DNA of 64,000 nt from Acaricomes phytoseiuli DSM 14247 (GCF_000376245.1 NZ_AQXM01000056.1:27677-91676); one strand, 5' to 3'. Shown: positions 46,575 through 56,122, counted from the first letter of the stretch. Notes: generated from the letters alone by a model not told the origin. Translations and numbers: made by a program.

Positions 46575-47198
46575 TTATGCAGCGCGGGCGGTACCGACGA
46601 AGTTCACCACACCGGTGCCGCTGATCACTCGGCCCGTACCGGAACCCTGGAGGTTCCAGCTGAAGGTGTAGGGGCAGGTGACGACGCGCCCGGTGATGCT
46701 CCTGAAAGCAACATTCACGGTAACTGAAAGCTGCCGGGGAACAGCTGCCGTATATGTAACATTGCCACCCCACACGGTGCCGGCATTGGGGAGATTCACG
46801 TTGTTGAAGGTGAAAATGCCAGGGAAGACCCCTGCGGCACCCAGAGCACCCGTGCCGGCCCCGAGGCCTGAGGTCGATGTGTAGGTGCGGTTATTAGACA
46901 TGACTAGCTGAGCTTGCGTGACCGTGTAAGTAAACGCCGGCTCGAAGAGGCTCAGGTTGCAGCCCGTGGCGTCAATGCCAAAGACGTTCGTCAGCCGGAC
47001 TGTGCCGGCATTACGGCTCACCGTAATGCCGGGTGCGGTCCACGCACCACCGGCCAGAACCGCCGGCCGGAGACAGGTGGGGCACGGCGGGTCAACAATA
47101 CTGGATGCTGCTAGTGGCGCCGCATAAGCGATCGCCATTGCAGGCGCAGACCAGGCTGCACCCTTGACAACTGTTCTTCTTTCGATGGAATCCCCCAC
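46575..47198 (-). CDS. Small secreted protein, Tat-like signal, unknown function
   Basis: 207 residues from the GTG at 47196-47198 (GAAAGGTG upstream; the frame is open nine codons more). The N-terminus ERRTVVKGAAWSAPAMAIAY followed by AAPLAASS is a twin-arginine-like export signal used by many Micrococcaceae surface proteins. The mature part has a CPTC pair, then Gly/Thr/Asn/Val-rich beta-type sequence (NAGTVRLTNVFGIDATGCNL), ending without an anchor motif. No family recognised. Bounded by a strong hairpin downstream and an AT-richer promoter region upstream. Confidence 0.7.
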   Translation of the reverse strand: MGDSIERRTVVKGAAWSAPAMAIAYAAPLAASSIVDPPCPTCLRPAVLAGGAWTAPGITVSRNAGTVRLTNVFGIDATGCNLSLFEPAFTYTVTQAQLVMSNNRTYTSTSGLGAGTGALGAAGVFPGIFTFNNVNLPNAGTVWGGNVTYTAAVPRQLSVTVNVAFRSITGRVVTCPYTFSWNLQGSGTGRVISGTGVVNFVGTARAA

Positions 47199-47471
47199 TC
47201 GAACACCTTTCAATAGACACGGCACTGAAATTGCATGGCTAATAAAGTACCGATCATTTTTAAAATAAGGATATGTCCAGCAGCATCACTAGCCAGCTAC
47301 TGGCGAGTACAGTAGCAAAAATACTGGCCTCTCGCTATGTGGTTTAGGCAACAAAGAAACTATGACGATGAATTTACATAAAGTTTCTCCGAAGCCTGTA
47401 CTGAACGCCGCCGAGATCTACCAGTAAAAAGTCGGTAGTGCTCAGCGAGCGCCGCTGATTAGATACTGTGT

Positions 47472-48431
47472 ATGACTGATCTCCGGCAGGACTCCCCGCC
47501 GCTCGGCAAAGGAGTCACCTTAGGCCTCGGCGCCTACGGGTTATGGGGGCTACTACCCCTCTACTTCGTCCTGCTCTTGCCAGCCAGCCCGGTGGAGATC
47601 GTCGCGAACCGAGTGCTCTGGTCGCTGCTTTTCTGCATGCTCTTACTCAGCGTCACCAGGAGCTGGGGAGCACTGCTGGCCGCACTGCACAGCCCCCGCA
47701 CCCTGGCCGCGCTCTCCCTGGCCGCGCTGCTGATCGTCGGCAACTGGCTGACCTACACCTACGGCGTCACCAGTGGTCAGGCGACAGAAGCCGCCCTGGG
47801 ATATTTCATCAACCCGCTGATCTCCGTGCTACTGGGTGTGCTGATCCTGAAAGAACGGCTACGCCCGCTGCAGTGGGTGGCACTCGGCATCGGCTTCGTG
47901 GCGGTCATCCAGCTGACCGTCGCCTACGGCAGGCTGCCCTGGATCGCTCTGGTGCTGGCGCTGACCTTCGGCTTCTACGGTTTCACCAAGAACCGGCTGG
48001 GCTCGCGCACCACGGCGATCACCTCGCTCAGTGTGGAGACCGCAGTACTGGCCCCCATCGCAGCGGTCCTCATGCTGCTCCTGGCGCAATCCGGCACGGC
48101 GACGCTGACGTCCCAGGGCACTGCTCACTTCTGGTGGATGGCTTCTTCCGGCCTGGTGACCGCGATACCTCTGCTGCTCTTCGGGGCGGCTGCCAGGCGG
48201 CTGCCCCTGGTCAGTATCGGTCTGCTGCAGTACTTCTCACCGGTGCTGCAGTTCCTCGTCGCCGTGCTGATCCTGAAAGAACAGATGGGCCTGGAGCGCT
48301 GGATCGGCTTCGGCATCGTCTGGCTGGCGCTCATCGTGCTGACCGTCGACCTGCTGGCTTCGATGCGGCGCAACAGGGTTCTACGGCGAGCCGAGCAGAT
48401 GCCTCAGCAGGCCGAGCAGACCGAACCGTGA
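47472..48431 (+). CDS. rarD: EamA family transporter RarD
   Basis: 319 residues, ten predicted helices in two EamA repeats. RarD hallmarks: GLGAYGLWGLLPLYFVLLLP at the N-terminus, NWLTYTYGVTSGQATEAALG, LGYFINPLISVLLGVLILKE and, in the second repeat, LLQYFSPVLQFLVAVLILKE. Drug/metabolite-transporter superfamily; in E. coli RarD was linked to chloramphenicol resistance, and the physiological substrate is unknown. Convergent with gabT. Confidence 0.92.
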   Translation: MTDLRQDSPPLGKGVTLGLGAYGLWGLLPLYFVLLLPASPVEIVANRVLWSLLFCMLLLSVTRSWGALLAALHSPRTLAALSLAALLIVGNWLTYTYGVTSGQATEAALGYFINPLISVLLGVLILKERLRPLQWVALGIGFVAVIQLTVAYGRLPWIALVLALTFGFYGFTKNRLGSRTTAITSLSVETAVLAPIAAVLMLLLAQSGTATLTSQGTAHFWWMASSGLVTAIPLLLFGAAARRLPLVSIGLLQYFSPVLQFLVAVLILKEQMGLERWIGFGIVWLALIVLTVDLLASMRRNRVLRRAEQMPQQAEQTEP

Positions 48432-48466
48432 TGCCGCACCGACCCTCTCAGCGCTGAAATATCTCT

Positions 48467-49825
48467 TCAGACCTGGGCCTGAACCGCGCTCTCCAGCACG
48501 TCCAGGGCGACGGCGAGCAGTCCATCGCTGATCACCAAGGGCGGCAGCAGCCGGATCACATTCCCGTAGGTGCCGCTCGTGAGGATCACTACCCCCGCTT
48601 CCAGGCACGCCGCGGCAATCGCCTTGGCCGCCTGGGGGTTCGGTTCCTTCGTGGTCCGCGCGGTACCCGGCTGAACCAGCTCGAAGGCCAGCATGGCACC
48701 CCGGCCCCGGATGTCCCCGATGACGCTCTGCTCGCCCAGTGCTTCATCGACAGCCCGCAGACGCGGCAGCACAATGCCCTCGATCTGCTGGGCACGGCTA
48801 CTGAGATCCGCTTCGCGCATGACGCCGATGGCTGCCAGTGCGGCAGCGCAAGCGATCGGGTTGCCGCCATAGGTGCCGCCCAGGCCTCCGGGGTGCACCG
48901 CGTCCAGCAGTTCGGCCCGGCCCGTCACCGCAGAGATCGGCAGGCCGCCGGCGATGCCCTTGGCCATCGTCACGATATCCGGGACGAGGCCTTCGTGCTC
49001 GCTCGCGAACCAGGCACCGGTGCGGCAGAAGCCGGACTGGACTTCATCGGCGATGAAGGCGATGCCTTTCTCCTTGGCCCAGTCCGCGAGCGCGGGCAGA
49101 AAGCCCTCCGCGGGCACGATGAACCCGCCCTCGCCCTGGATCGGTTCGATCAGGATCGCCGCGACCTGATCTGCGCCGATCTGCTTGTCGATCATGGTGA
49201 TCGCGCGCTGGGCCGCATCCTCGCCCTTGATCTCCGCCTCTTCCCGGTAGGGGTAGCTCATCGGAACTCGGTAGACCTCCGGGGCGAAGGGGCCGAAGCC
49301 AGTTTTATACGGCATGGCCTTCGCGGTCAGCGCCATGGTCAGGTTGGTCCGGCCGTGATAAGCGTGATCGAAGACGACGATCGCTTTCCGTCCCGTGGCG
49401 TGCCTGGCGATCTTGACGGCATTCTCCACCGCTTCAGCACCGGAGTTAAAGAGCACCGAGCGCTTCTCGTGGTCGCCGGGAGTCACCCGGGCCAGCTCTT
49501 CGGCCAGTTCCACATAGCCTTCGTACGGGGTGACCATGAAGCAGGTGTGGGTGAATCGCGCGGCCTGCTCGGCCACCGCTGAGGCGACCGCCGGGTGGGA
49601 TGCCCCCACTGAGGTCACCGCGATGCCGGAGCCGAGGTCGATGAACGAGTTGCCGTCGACATCCACGATCACGCCGCCATCTGCGTCGGCGGCGTAGACC
49701 GGAACCCCGGACGCCGCGCCGCTCGCCACCACGTCAGCCCGCCGTTCGGCCAAAGCGCGGGAGTTCGGCCCGGGGAACTCGCCGACCCGCCGCTGCTGCG
49801 GCAACCGGTACTGAATCTCTGTCAT
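48467..49825 (-). CDS. gabT: 4-aminobutyrate--2-oxoglutarate transaminase
   Basis: 452 residues from the ATG at 49823-49825; an open extension to 49996 runs into the dehydrogenase gene. Class III PLP aminotransferase: VLFNSGAEAVENAVKIARHA, FIADEVQSGFCRTG and the Schiff-base lysine in IVTMAKGIAGGLPISAVTG. It transfers the amino group of GABA to 2-oxoglutarate, giving succinate semialdehyde. It is 29 bases downstream of an aminobutyraldehyde dehydrogenase gene, so the operon can turn putrescine-derived 4-aminobutanal into succinate semialdehyde. Confidence 0.94.
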   Translation of the reverse strand: MTEIQYRLPQQRRVGEFPGPNSRALAERRADVVASGAASGVPVYAADADGGVIVDVDGNSFIDLGSGIAVTSVGASHPAVASAVAEQAARFTHTCFMVTPYEGYVELAEELARVTPGDHEKRSVLFNSGAEAVENAVKIARHATGRKAIVVFDHAYHGRTNLTMALTAKAMPYKTGFGPFAPEVYRVPMSYPYREEAEIKGEDAAQRAITMIDKQIGADQVAAILIEPIQGEGGFIVPAEGFLPALADWAKEKGIAFIADEVQSGFCRTGAWFASEHEGLVPDIVTMAKGIAGGLPISAVTGRAELLDAVHPGGLGGTYGGNPIACAAALAAIGVMREADLSSRAQQIEGIVLPRLRAVDEALGEQSVIGDIRGRGAMLAFELVQPGTARTTKEPNPQAAKAIAAACLEAGVVILTSGTYGNVIRLLPPLVISDGLLAVALDVLESAVQAQV

Positions 49826-49854
49826 CGTTCTCTCTCCAGCTTGCAGGGGGGGTA

Positions 49855-51303
49855 TCAGGCGTCGAGGGCGCTCATCACATGCTTGATGCGGGTGTAGTCC
49901 TCCACACCGTAGAGCGAAAGGTCCTTGCCGTAACCCGATTGCTTGAAACCGCCGTGGGGCATCTCCGCGGTGAGCGTGATGTGGGTGTTGATCCACACCG
50001 CACCGAAGTCCAGATCCCTGGAGACCCGCATCGCCGTGCCGTGATCGGCGGTCCAGACCGAGGAGGCCAAGGCGTAATCGACATCGTTGGCGAGCTCCAG
50101 CGCCTGCTCTTCGGTGTCGAAGCCCTGCACCGTGATCACCGGGCCGAAGGTCTCCTTCTGCACGATGTCATCACCCTGTTTCACATCGGTCACCACCGTC
50201 GGGGCGAAGAAGAATCCCTTCTCCCCCGCCCGCTGGCCGCCGGTGACGATCCGGGCGTGCGCGGGCAGCCCCTCCACAGCAGCGGTCACCGCGTTGAAGT
50301 GGTTGATGTTGTTGAGCGGGCCGTAGTAGTTCTGGCTGTCGTCCTGGCTTCCGGTGTGCAGCGATTCCGCAGCTTCTTTCAACAGGCCGAGGAACTCTTC
50401 CCGCACAGGTTCCTGGACCAGCACCCGCGTCACCGCGGTGCAGTCCTGCCCCGCATTGAAGAACGCGAACTCCGCCAGCGCCTGAGCGGTCTTCGGCAGA
50501 TCCGCATCAGCGAAGACCAGGGCGGGAGCTTTTCCGCCCAGCTCCAAATGGGCGCGTTTGAGATCCTGCGCCGCGCCAGTGGCCACAGCTTTACCCGCGC
50601 GGACCGAACCGGTGATCGAGACCATCGTGGGGACCGGGTGCTCCACCATCGCGGAGCCCGTACCGGCGTCGCCCAGCAGGACGTTGAAGACTCCCGCCGG
50701 GAAGATGTCCTTGATGATCTCGGCGAGCACCAGAGTGCTCTCCGGGGTGGTGTCCGAGGGCTTGAGCACGATGGTGTTGCCTGCTGCCAGCGCCGGGCCG
50801 ATCTTCCAGATCGCCATGAGCAACGGGTAATTCCACGGCGTCACCTGGGCGACGACGCCCACCGGTTCGCGGCGGATGTACGAGGTGAAGCCCTCCATGT
50901 ACTCCCCCGCGCTCTTGCCCTCCATGATCCGGGCGGCACCGGCGAAGAACCGGATCTGGTCGGCGCCGACGGCGACCTCTTCATCGGCGATGATCTGGCG
51001 CACCTGGCCGGTATTGCGGTGCTGCGCCTCGACCAGCTCGTCGCTGCGGGCTTCCATGGCATCGGCCAGCTTGAGCAGCATCAGCTGCCGCTGCGCCGGA
51101 GTGGTGCGCTTCCAACTGGCAGAAGCGCTCTGCGCGGCGGCCATTGCCGCGTCGATGTCCTGCTGCCCCGAAACCGGAGCCTGCGCGATGACCTCTTCGG
51201 TAGCGGGGTTGACGATATCGAGCACGGTCCCGGAGCCGCCACTGACCCCGACGAACTCGCCGTTGATGAAATTCTGCAGCGTGGGTACAGTCGAGTTAGC
51301 CAA
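49855..51303 (-). CDS. patD: Gamma-aminobutyraldehyde dehydrogenase (aldehyde dehydrogenase family)
   Basis: 482 residues from the TTG at 51301-51303, which has GAGG five bases upstream; the open frame continues to 51393 without family sequence. NAD-dependent ALDH: VTPWNYPLLMAIWKIGPALA, nucleotide loop SITGSVRAGKAV, catalytic Glu in LELGGKAPALVF and catalytic Cys in FFNAGQDCTAVTRV. The GxDCTA pattern and the gabT neighbour favour 4-aminobutanal over succinate semialdehyde as substrate, but this is an inference. Divergent from a PucR regulator. Confidence 0.85.
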   Translation of the reverse strand: MANSTVPTLQNFINGEFVGVSGGSGTVLDIVNPATEEVIAQAPVSGQQDIDAAMAAAQSASASWKRTTPAQRQLMLLKLADAMEARSDELVEAQHRNTGQVRQIIADEEVAVGADQIRFFAGAARIMEGKSAGEYMEGFTSYIRREPVGVVAQVTPWNYPLLMAIWKIGPALAAGNTIVLKPSDTTPESTLVLAEIIKDIFPAGVFNVLLGDAGTGSAMVEHPVPTMVSITGSVRAGKAVATGAAQDLKRAHLELGGKAPALVFADADLPKTAQALAEFAFFNAGQDCTAVTRVLVQEPVREEFLGLLKEAAESLHTGSQDDSQNYYGPLNNINHFNAVTAAVEGLPAHARIVTGGQRAGEKGFFFAPTVVTDVKQGDDIVQKETFGPVITVQGFDTEEQALELANDVDYALASSVWTADHGTAMRVSRDLDFGAVWINTHITLTAEMPHGGFKQSGYGKDLSLYGVEDYTRIKHVMSALDA

Positions 51304-51451
51304 GTGAGCCTCATTCCGTAACGAGCGATGGTCTTGTGGTTCTCGTCGCGAGCATACGCGGCCAGACATCTGCGTTGAAATAGCGAAATGCACTACCCAT
51401 AAGGCAACACGTAGTGCGTTTGACCATCGATTTCATGTCATAGTGAGTTGC

Positions 51452-52915
51452 GTGACCCTCAATCTCAGCCAGTTACTGGATGATCCCGGCCTGGGCTTGC
51501 GCAGCATCGGCTCTGCCCTGAGCACTCTGACCACGCCGATCGAGTGGGTTGCCGTCACCGAAGTAGCGAATCCGAGACCCTTCCTGAGCGGCGGCGAGCT
51601 GGTCCTGACCACGGGGGCCAGGCTGAGCACCGCGGACGCCCAGCGCAGTTTCGTCCGCCAGATCAAGCGCGCCGGCGCGGTGGGGCTCGGCTTCGGCATC
51701 GGCCTGGGTCATGAGAGCGTTCCGGCGGCATTGATCGTCGAGGCGAATCGCTGGAGCATCCCGATTTTCGAAGTGCCCTACCGGACCCCTTTTCTCGCCA
51801 TCGGCAAGCTCGTTACGGATTCCCGTAATGCCGATCATCTCGCCGAGATGCAGCGGCTGCTCAACAGCCATCAAGCCCTGGCCCAATCGCTACTGGCCAC
51901 CGGAGGCGAAGGCGGGGGGCTGGCCCAGCTGCTGAGCGCGCTGCGGAAAATGATCGGCACAGAGGTCGTGCTGGAGCAGTTCCGGAAACGCCTCTACCCT
52001 TCCCTGGCCGAGCTGCCGGAACAGCCGGGCGGCACCCCTGATGACGAAGCCTGGCTGCCCATTCCAGTACCTACCGGCCAGCGGGATGCCTGCACCCTCT
52101 GGTTGCGTCGGCCCGTCCTCGCAGCAGATCTGAGCATCGTCGATTATGCGAAGAACCTCATCAGCGTGGAACTCGCCAATCAGTGGCGGCGGCGGCAGGA
52201 TGCCCGGGCCGCCTCGGGCCAGGTCATCGAAGATCTGCTCCGCGGGACGCTGCCTGCTGCCGATATCGCAGCCCGGCTGCATGGCATCGGTGTGGACCAG
52301 AACGCCAAGCACATCGTGCTGCTGCTTTCCCTGCCGGAGCGGCGGGCCGGCCTGCTCAGCGGCATTGCTTTGCCCACCGAATTCGACACCGCTATCACCG
52401 CGCTGCTCGGCCAGGAGTTCCTGGTCATCGCCCCCGCCTCGGCAGGGGATCCCGTGCGCCTGGCGAAAACACTCTCCGCTTATCTGCGCGACGCGGGGAT
52501 CTCCGGCCCAGTGGGGATCGGCGGGGCTTATGCACAACCCAGCGGACTGCGCTGGAGCTACTTCGAAGCACGGGACGCCGCCGGCCGGGGGCTTGAGGTC
52601 AATGAGCCGGAGCGACTTTCGCTGACCTCGCTGCTCCTGGCGAGCGAAGACGTGCCGATGACGGACATGGCGGCCGAAACGCTGAAGCCGCTCCGGGATT
52701 TCGATGCCGCTCATGGCGCAGAGCTACTGACCACGCTCGAGGCCTACTTGCAGCTCAACGGCTCGCTGGCCGCAGTGGCCGCAGAGCTTTCCCTGCACCG
52801 GAACACCGTCCGCTACCGACTCGGTCAGATCACCGAACTCACCGGCTACGACCCCGCCCTGACGGCCGACCGAGTGCAGCTCTGGCTCGCGCTTTCGGTG
52901 CGGAAGCTGCGGTGA
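51452..52915 (+). CDS. PucR family transcriptional regulator
   Basis: 487 residues from the GTG at 51452 (a GTG at 51443 is equally possible). An N-terminal PucR sensor domain (about residues 1-120, LSQLLDDPGLGLRSIGSALS), a middle GGDEF-like region, and a C-terminal helix-turn-helix (GSLAAVAAELSLHRNTVRYR). PucR-type proteins activate or repress amine and purine catabolism in actinobacteria. It is divergent from the aminobutyraldehyde dehydrogenase/gabT operon across about 150 bases and is its most likely regulator. Confidence 0.92.
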   Translation: MTLNLSQLLDDPGLGLRSIGSALSTLTTPIEWVAVTEVANPRPFLSGGELVLTTGARLSTADAQRSFVRQIKRAGAVGLGFGIGLGHESVPAALIVEANRWSIPIFEVPYRTPFLAIGKLVTDSRNADHLAEMQRLLNSHQALAQSLLATGGEGGGLAQLLSALRKMIGTEVVLEQFRKRLYPSLAELPEQPGGTPDDEAWLPIPVPTGQRDACTLWLRRPVLAADLSIVDYAKNLISVELANQWRRRQDARAASGQVIEDLLRGTLPAADIAARLHGIGVDQNAKHIVLLLSLPERRAGLLSGIALPTEFDTAITALLGQEFLVIAPASAGDPVRLAKTLSAYLRDAGISGPVGIGGAYAQPSGLRWSYFEARDAAGRGLEVNEPERLSLTSLLLASEDVPMTDMAAETLKPLRDFDAAHGAELLTTLEAYLQLNGSLAAVAAELSLHRNTVRYRLGQITELTGYDPALTADRVQLWLALSVRKLR

Positions 52916-52978
52916 CAAAGCAGAGGCCGGGCACCCGGTGACCGTCGAAGAAGGCGGCGTGGTCCCGGCCAGCTGAAC

Positions 52979-54457
52979 TCAGACCCGGCTTTGGGTTTGG
53001 CTCTGAACCTGCTCTTGGATCTGGCGGGAGATGCGGATCATCTCTTCCCGGGGTACTACTTTGACGCGCTCTCTGCTGAGCTCCAGGCCCAGGCCGGCCG
53101 CGTCGAAGACCTCGCCGAGGTTCTTCTCATAAGCATCGAGCGCGTGCCAGCCTTCCCAGGTGGTGTACTCCACGCCTTTGCCATCGAGGAGTTCCAGGAT
53201 GCTCGCTTCAGCGGGCCTCGCGGCCTCCGGCAGCTCAGCCACGTCTTCCAGCAAGTACGTCACCGTCTCCAGTGCGTCGCCCTTGGTGTGCCCGATGAGC
53301 CCTACCGGCCCGCGCTTGATCCAGCCCGTCGCGTAGACACCCGGCACATGCGCTCCGTCGACGCCGAGCACGCGTCCGCCGGCATTCGCCACCACCCCAC
53401 GCTGGGCATCGAATTCGATACCGGGCAGCGCCGAGCCGAAGTAACCGATCGCTCGGTACACCGCCTGCACCGGGTATTCCGTGAACTCCCCCGTGCCCCG
53501 GGCGTTACCCGTGCCATCCAACTCGGTGCGCTCGAATTTGATGCCCGTCACCCGGCCGTCCTCGCCCTGGATCTCCACGGGGTTATGCAGGAAGTGCAAA
53601 TGCAGCCGGCGCGAGGCGGTGGATTCCTCCGGCTGCTCCACGAGCCAGTTGGTCAACGTATTGACCATGGTCTTGACCTGGTTATTGGTCTTGATCGCTT
53701 CGTCAGAGGCTTCATCGAACTCGAAGTCCTCCGGGTAGAGCACGATGTCCACATCGCGGGAATGCGAGAGCTCGCGCAGTTCCAGCGGGGTGAATTTCAC
53801 CTGCGCCGGGCCGCGGCGGCCGAAGACGTGCACATCGGTCACGGGGGACGCCTTGAGCGCCTGGTAGACGTTCTCCGGGATCTCCGTCACCAGCAGATCG
53901 TCAGCGTGCTTGGACAGCACCCGGGCGACGTCCAAGGCGACATTGCCATTGCCCAGCACCGCGACTTCCTTCGCGTCGAGCGTCCAGTCCCGGGAGACAT
54001 CGGGGTGACCGTCGTACCAGGAGACGAAGTCTGCACCGCCGTAGGAACCAGCCAGGTCGATGCCGGGAATGTTCAGCGCCGCATCGTCGATAGCACCGGT
54101 TGCGAAGATGACCGCATCGTAGTGCTCGCGGAGTTCTTCCAGGCTCAGATCCGCCCCGTAGTTCACATTGCCGAAGAAGCGGATATCGCCACGATCCATC
54201 ACTTTGTGCAGCGCCTGGATGATGCCCTTGATCCGCGGGTGGTCCGGGGCCACTCCGTAACGGATGAGCCCGAAGGGCGCCGGGTAACGATCGAAGAGAT
54301 CGATGCTCACCTTCAGCTCGCCGCTCTTGACCTGTTCCGATTTGGTCAGGATATCGGCGGCGTACACCCCGGCCGGGCCGGAGCCGATCACGGCGACGCG
54401 CAGAGGCCGCTCAACGCTGCCACGGGCCACGCCTGAATTGCTGACGGGACTAGTCAA
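52979..54457 (-). CDS. fprA: Ferredoxin--NADP reductase, adrenodoxin-reductase type
   Basis: 492 residues from the TTG at 54455-54457 (AAGGAG five bases upstream; the frame stays open to 54529 without family sequence). FAD motif VAVIGSGPAGVYAADIL, the family segment FGLIRYGVAPDHPRIKG, NADP motif VAVLGNGNVALDVARVL, and YATGWIKRGPVGLIGHTKGD. It passes electrons between NADPH and ferredoxin, as mycobacterial FprA does, serving cytochromes P450 or other ferredoxin-dependent enzymes. Stands alone, convergent with pucR. Confidence 0.93.
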   Translation of the reverse strand: MTSPVSNSGVARGSVERPLRVAVIGSGPAGVYAADILTKSEQVKSGELKVSIDLFDRYPAPFGLIRYGVAPDHPRIKGIIQALHKVMDRGDIRFFGNVNYGADLSLEELREHYDAVIFATGAIDDAALNIPGIDLAGSYGGADFVSWYDGHPDVSRDWTLDAKEVAVLGNGNVALDVARVLSKHADDLLVTEIPENVYQALKASPVTDVHVFGRRGPAQVKFTPLELRELSHSRDVDIVLYPEDFEFDEASDEAIKTNNQVKTMVNTLTNWLVEQPEESTASRRLHLHFLHNPVEIQGEDGRVTGIKFERTELDGTGNARGTGEFTEYPVQAVYRAIGYFGSALPGIEFDAQRGVVANAGGRVLGVDGAHVPGVYATGWIKRGPVGLIGHTKGDALETVTYLLEDVAELPEAARPAEASILELLDGKGVEYTTWEGWHALDAYEKNLGEVFDAAGLGLELSRERVKVVPREEMIRISRQIQEQVQSQTQSRV

Positions 54458-54632
54458 AGCTTCTCCTTCGTTCTGCGCTCGGGGAACGCAGCGGTGTCCG
54501 ACTCGGCCCGCATGATGACGGCTCTTCACCTGGCAGTCATCATGCGCTCTTAGGGCCCGAAGCCACCCTCAATCATAGCAACCGCGTCATTCTCGCCCCG
54601 GCGGGCTGTGCGCAAGGTCACCATCGTCCACG

Positions 54633-54716
54633 CCCACCCGTTTCTGATGCCTTCCGTGACTTTTGATGGCCTACGGACGGCATCAAAAGTCACGGAAGGC
54701 ATCAGAAACGGGTGGG
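54633..54716. repeat. Dispersed palindromic repeat, copy 3
   Basis: Perfect 36-base arms at 54633-54668 and 54681-54716 (one more pair outside). Counted from GAT to ATC the loop is again 14 bases. The core is TGATG, CCTT, then CCGTGACTTTTGAT. The right arm includes the stop codon and last residues (RPTRF) of the MFS gene at 54702, so the repeat starts inside the coding sequence. Confidence 0.92.
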
Positions 54717-55994
54717 CCGGGAGTCGTTGAGCTCCTTGGCTCGGGTCTCCGGCAGGGTCAGCACGGTCACGATGGAGACCAGGGTCAGCACGATGGCGTA
54801 GCCGGAGAACAACGCGGCGCTGCCGCTCAGCTCAGTGAGCCAGGTCTGCAGGTACGGCGCCGTACCGCCGAAAAGTGCAATGGCGATGGAGTACGGCACC
54901 GCCACCCCGATAGTTCGGATCCCGGTGGGGAAGAGCTCCGCCATGACCGTCGGCATGATCGAGCTATTGGCCGCCATGAACACCAGCACCGCGGACATGC
55001 CCACTGCGAGCGTCCAGGGCTGGGGTCCCAGCAGCGAGTTCATCGGGAAAATCATGACCAGCACGCCCAGACTGCCCGCGAGCATCACCGGCTTGCGCCC
55101 GATCCGGTCCGAAAGCGCACCCCAGAGCGGCAGCGCAGCCATGAACACCAGGTTCCCGATCACACTGGCCCACAGCGCCGCACCTCGATCCATGCCGAGA
55201 GAGACCGCGTACGCCGGGGCGCTCACCGCCCAGACATAGTAGGAGACCGTGAGGCCGCTGACCATGCCCACGACCTGAAGAGCCCGCCGGCGATGCTGCA
55301 AGATCTGCGGCCAGAGCCGCTGCCGGGCCGGCTCAGCGGACCGATCCGTCTGAGCCGCCTGAGCCTGCGTGAAGGTCTCCGTCTCCGCCATATACCGGCG
55401 GATGAAGAGGGTCACCAAACCCAGCGCCGCACCCACCGCAAAAGGTATCCGCCAACCCCATTCGTCCATCGCGGTGGCGGGCAGCGAGCTGCTGAGCACG
55501 GCACCCAGGATAGTGCCGGCGAGCACACCCGAGGTCACCGAGATGTAGATCAGGCTCGAGTACAGACCGCGTCGGCGCCGGGGGGCGTACTCCGCCAGGT
55601 AGGTCTGGGCCGCGGGCATCTCGCCGCCGTGCGCCAGGCCCTGGAAAACCCGGGCGATGAGTAGCAGCACGGGAGCCAGGATCCCCGCTGCGGCGAAGGT
55701 CGGGGTCAGCGCGATCATGAGGCTGCCCAGTGACGCCAAGCCGATGGAAGCGGTCATCGCGGTGCGCCGGCCCCGGCGGTCCGCGATCCAGCCGAAGAGC
55801 AGGCCGCCGAACGGCCTGGCGAAGAATCCTACGGCGAAGACCGCCAGCACGCCGAGGATATCCGCCACCGGGTGCCCGCTGCGGAAGACCTGGCTGGCGA
55901 AGAACGGGGCCGTCGTGGCGTAGATCGCCCAGTCGTAGAATTCGATGCCGTTGCCGAGGGCTACCCCGGTCAGAGTGGCGCGCCTGCGCTTCAT
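54702..55994 (-). CDS. MFS transporter, metabolite:H+ symporter (MHS) family
   Basis: 430 residues, twelve helices. The N-terminal ALGNGIEFYDWAIYATTAPF matches the MHS (ProP/ShiA/CitA) helix 1 motif N-x-x-E-x-Y-D, and the helix 2-3 loop reads FGWIADRRGRRTAMTASIGL. Members import osmolytes, dicarboxylates, citrate or shikimate; no specificity is visible. The last five codons lie in a palindromic repeat. The upstream gap to the divergent channel gene (55995-56122) should hold both promoters. Confidence 0.9.
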   Translation of the reverse strand: MKRRRATLTGVALGNGIEFYDWAIYATTAPFFASQVFRSGHPVADILGVLAVFAVGFFARPFGGLLFGWIADRRGRRTAMTASIGLASLGSLMIALTPTFAAAGILAPVLLLIARVFQGLAHGGEMPAAQTYLAEYAPRRRRGLYSSLIYISVTSGVLAGTILGAVLSSSLPATAMDEWGWRIPFAVGAALGLVTLFIRRYMAETETFTQAQAAQTDRSAEPARQRLWPQILQHRRRALQVVGMVSGLTVSYYVWAVSAPAYAVSLGMDRGAALWASVIGNLVFMAALPLWGALSDRIGRKPVMLAGSLGVLVMIFPMNSLLGPQPWTLAVGMSAVLVFMAANSSIMPTVMAELFPTGIRTIGVAVPYSIAIALFGGTAPYLQTWLTELSGSAALFSGYAIVLTLVSIVTVLTLPETRAKELNDSRPTRF

Positions 55995-56122
55995 GGACCT
56001 GCCTTGCCGAAGGTGCGCCCGGTGCCGGACGATGCTGACGGTCTATTATGCCGGACTCCGGCCGGGCCCCGGTTCACCGTCTGCGCGGCGTCCGCAGCGC
56101 GGAAGAAGTGTAATCTGCTCCG

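Noticed and set aside
48467..49996. gabT with an N-terminal extension of 57 residues
   Set aside because: The extension is Arg/His/Pro-rich and overlaps the dehydrogenase gene; the family N-terminus begins at the ATG at 49825.
49879..51321. Plus-strand open frame of 480 codons opposite the aldehyde dehydrogenase gene (similar cases at 42059-43342, 44805-45968 and 52991-54436)
   Set aside because: All lie opposite intact genes with recognised catalytic residues, and their products look like reversed GC-rich codons.
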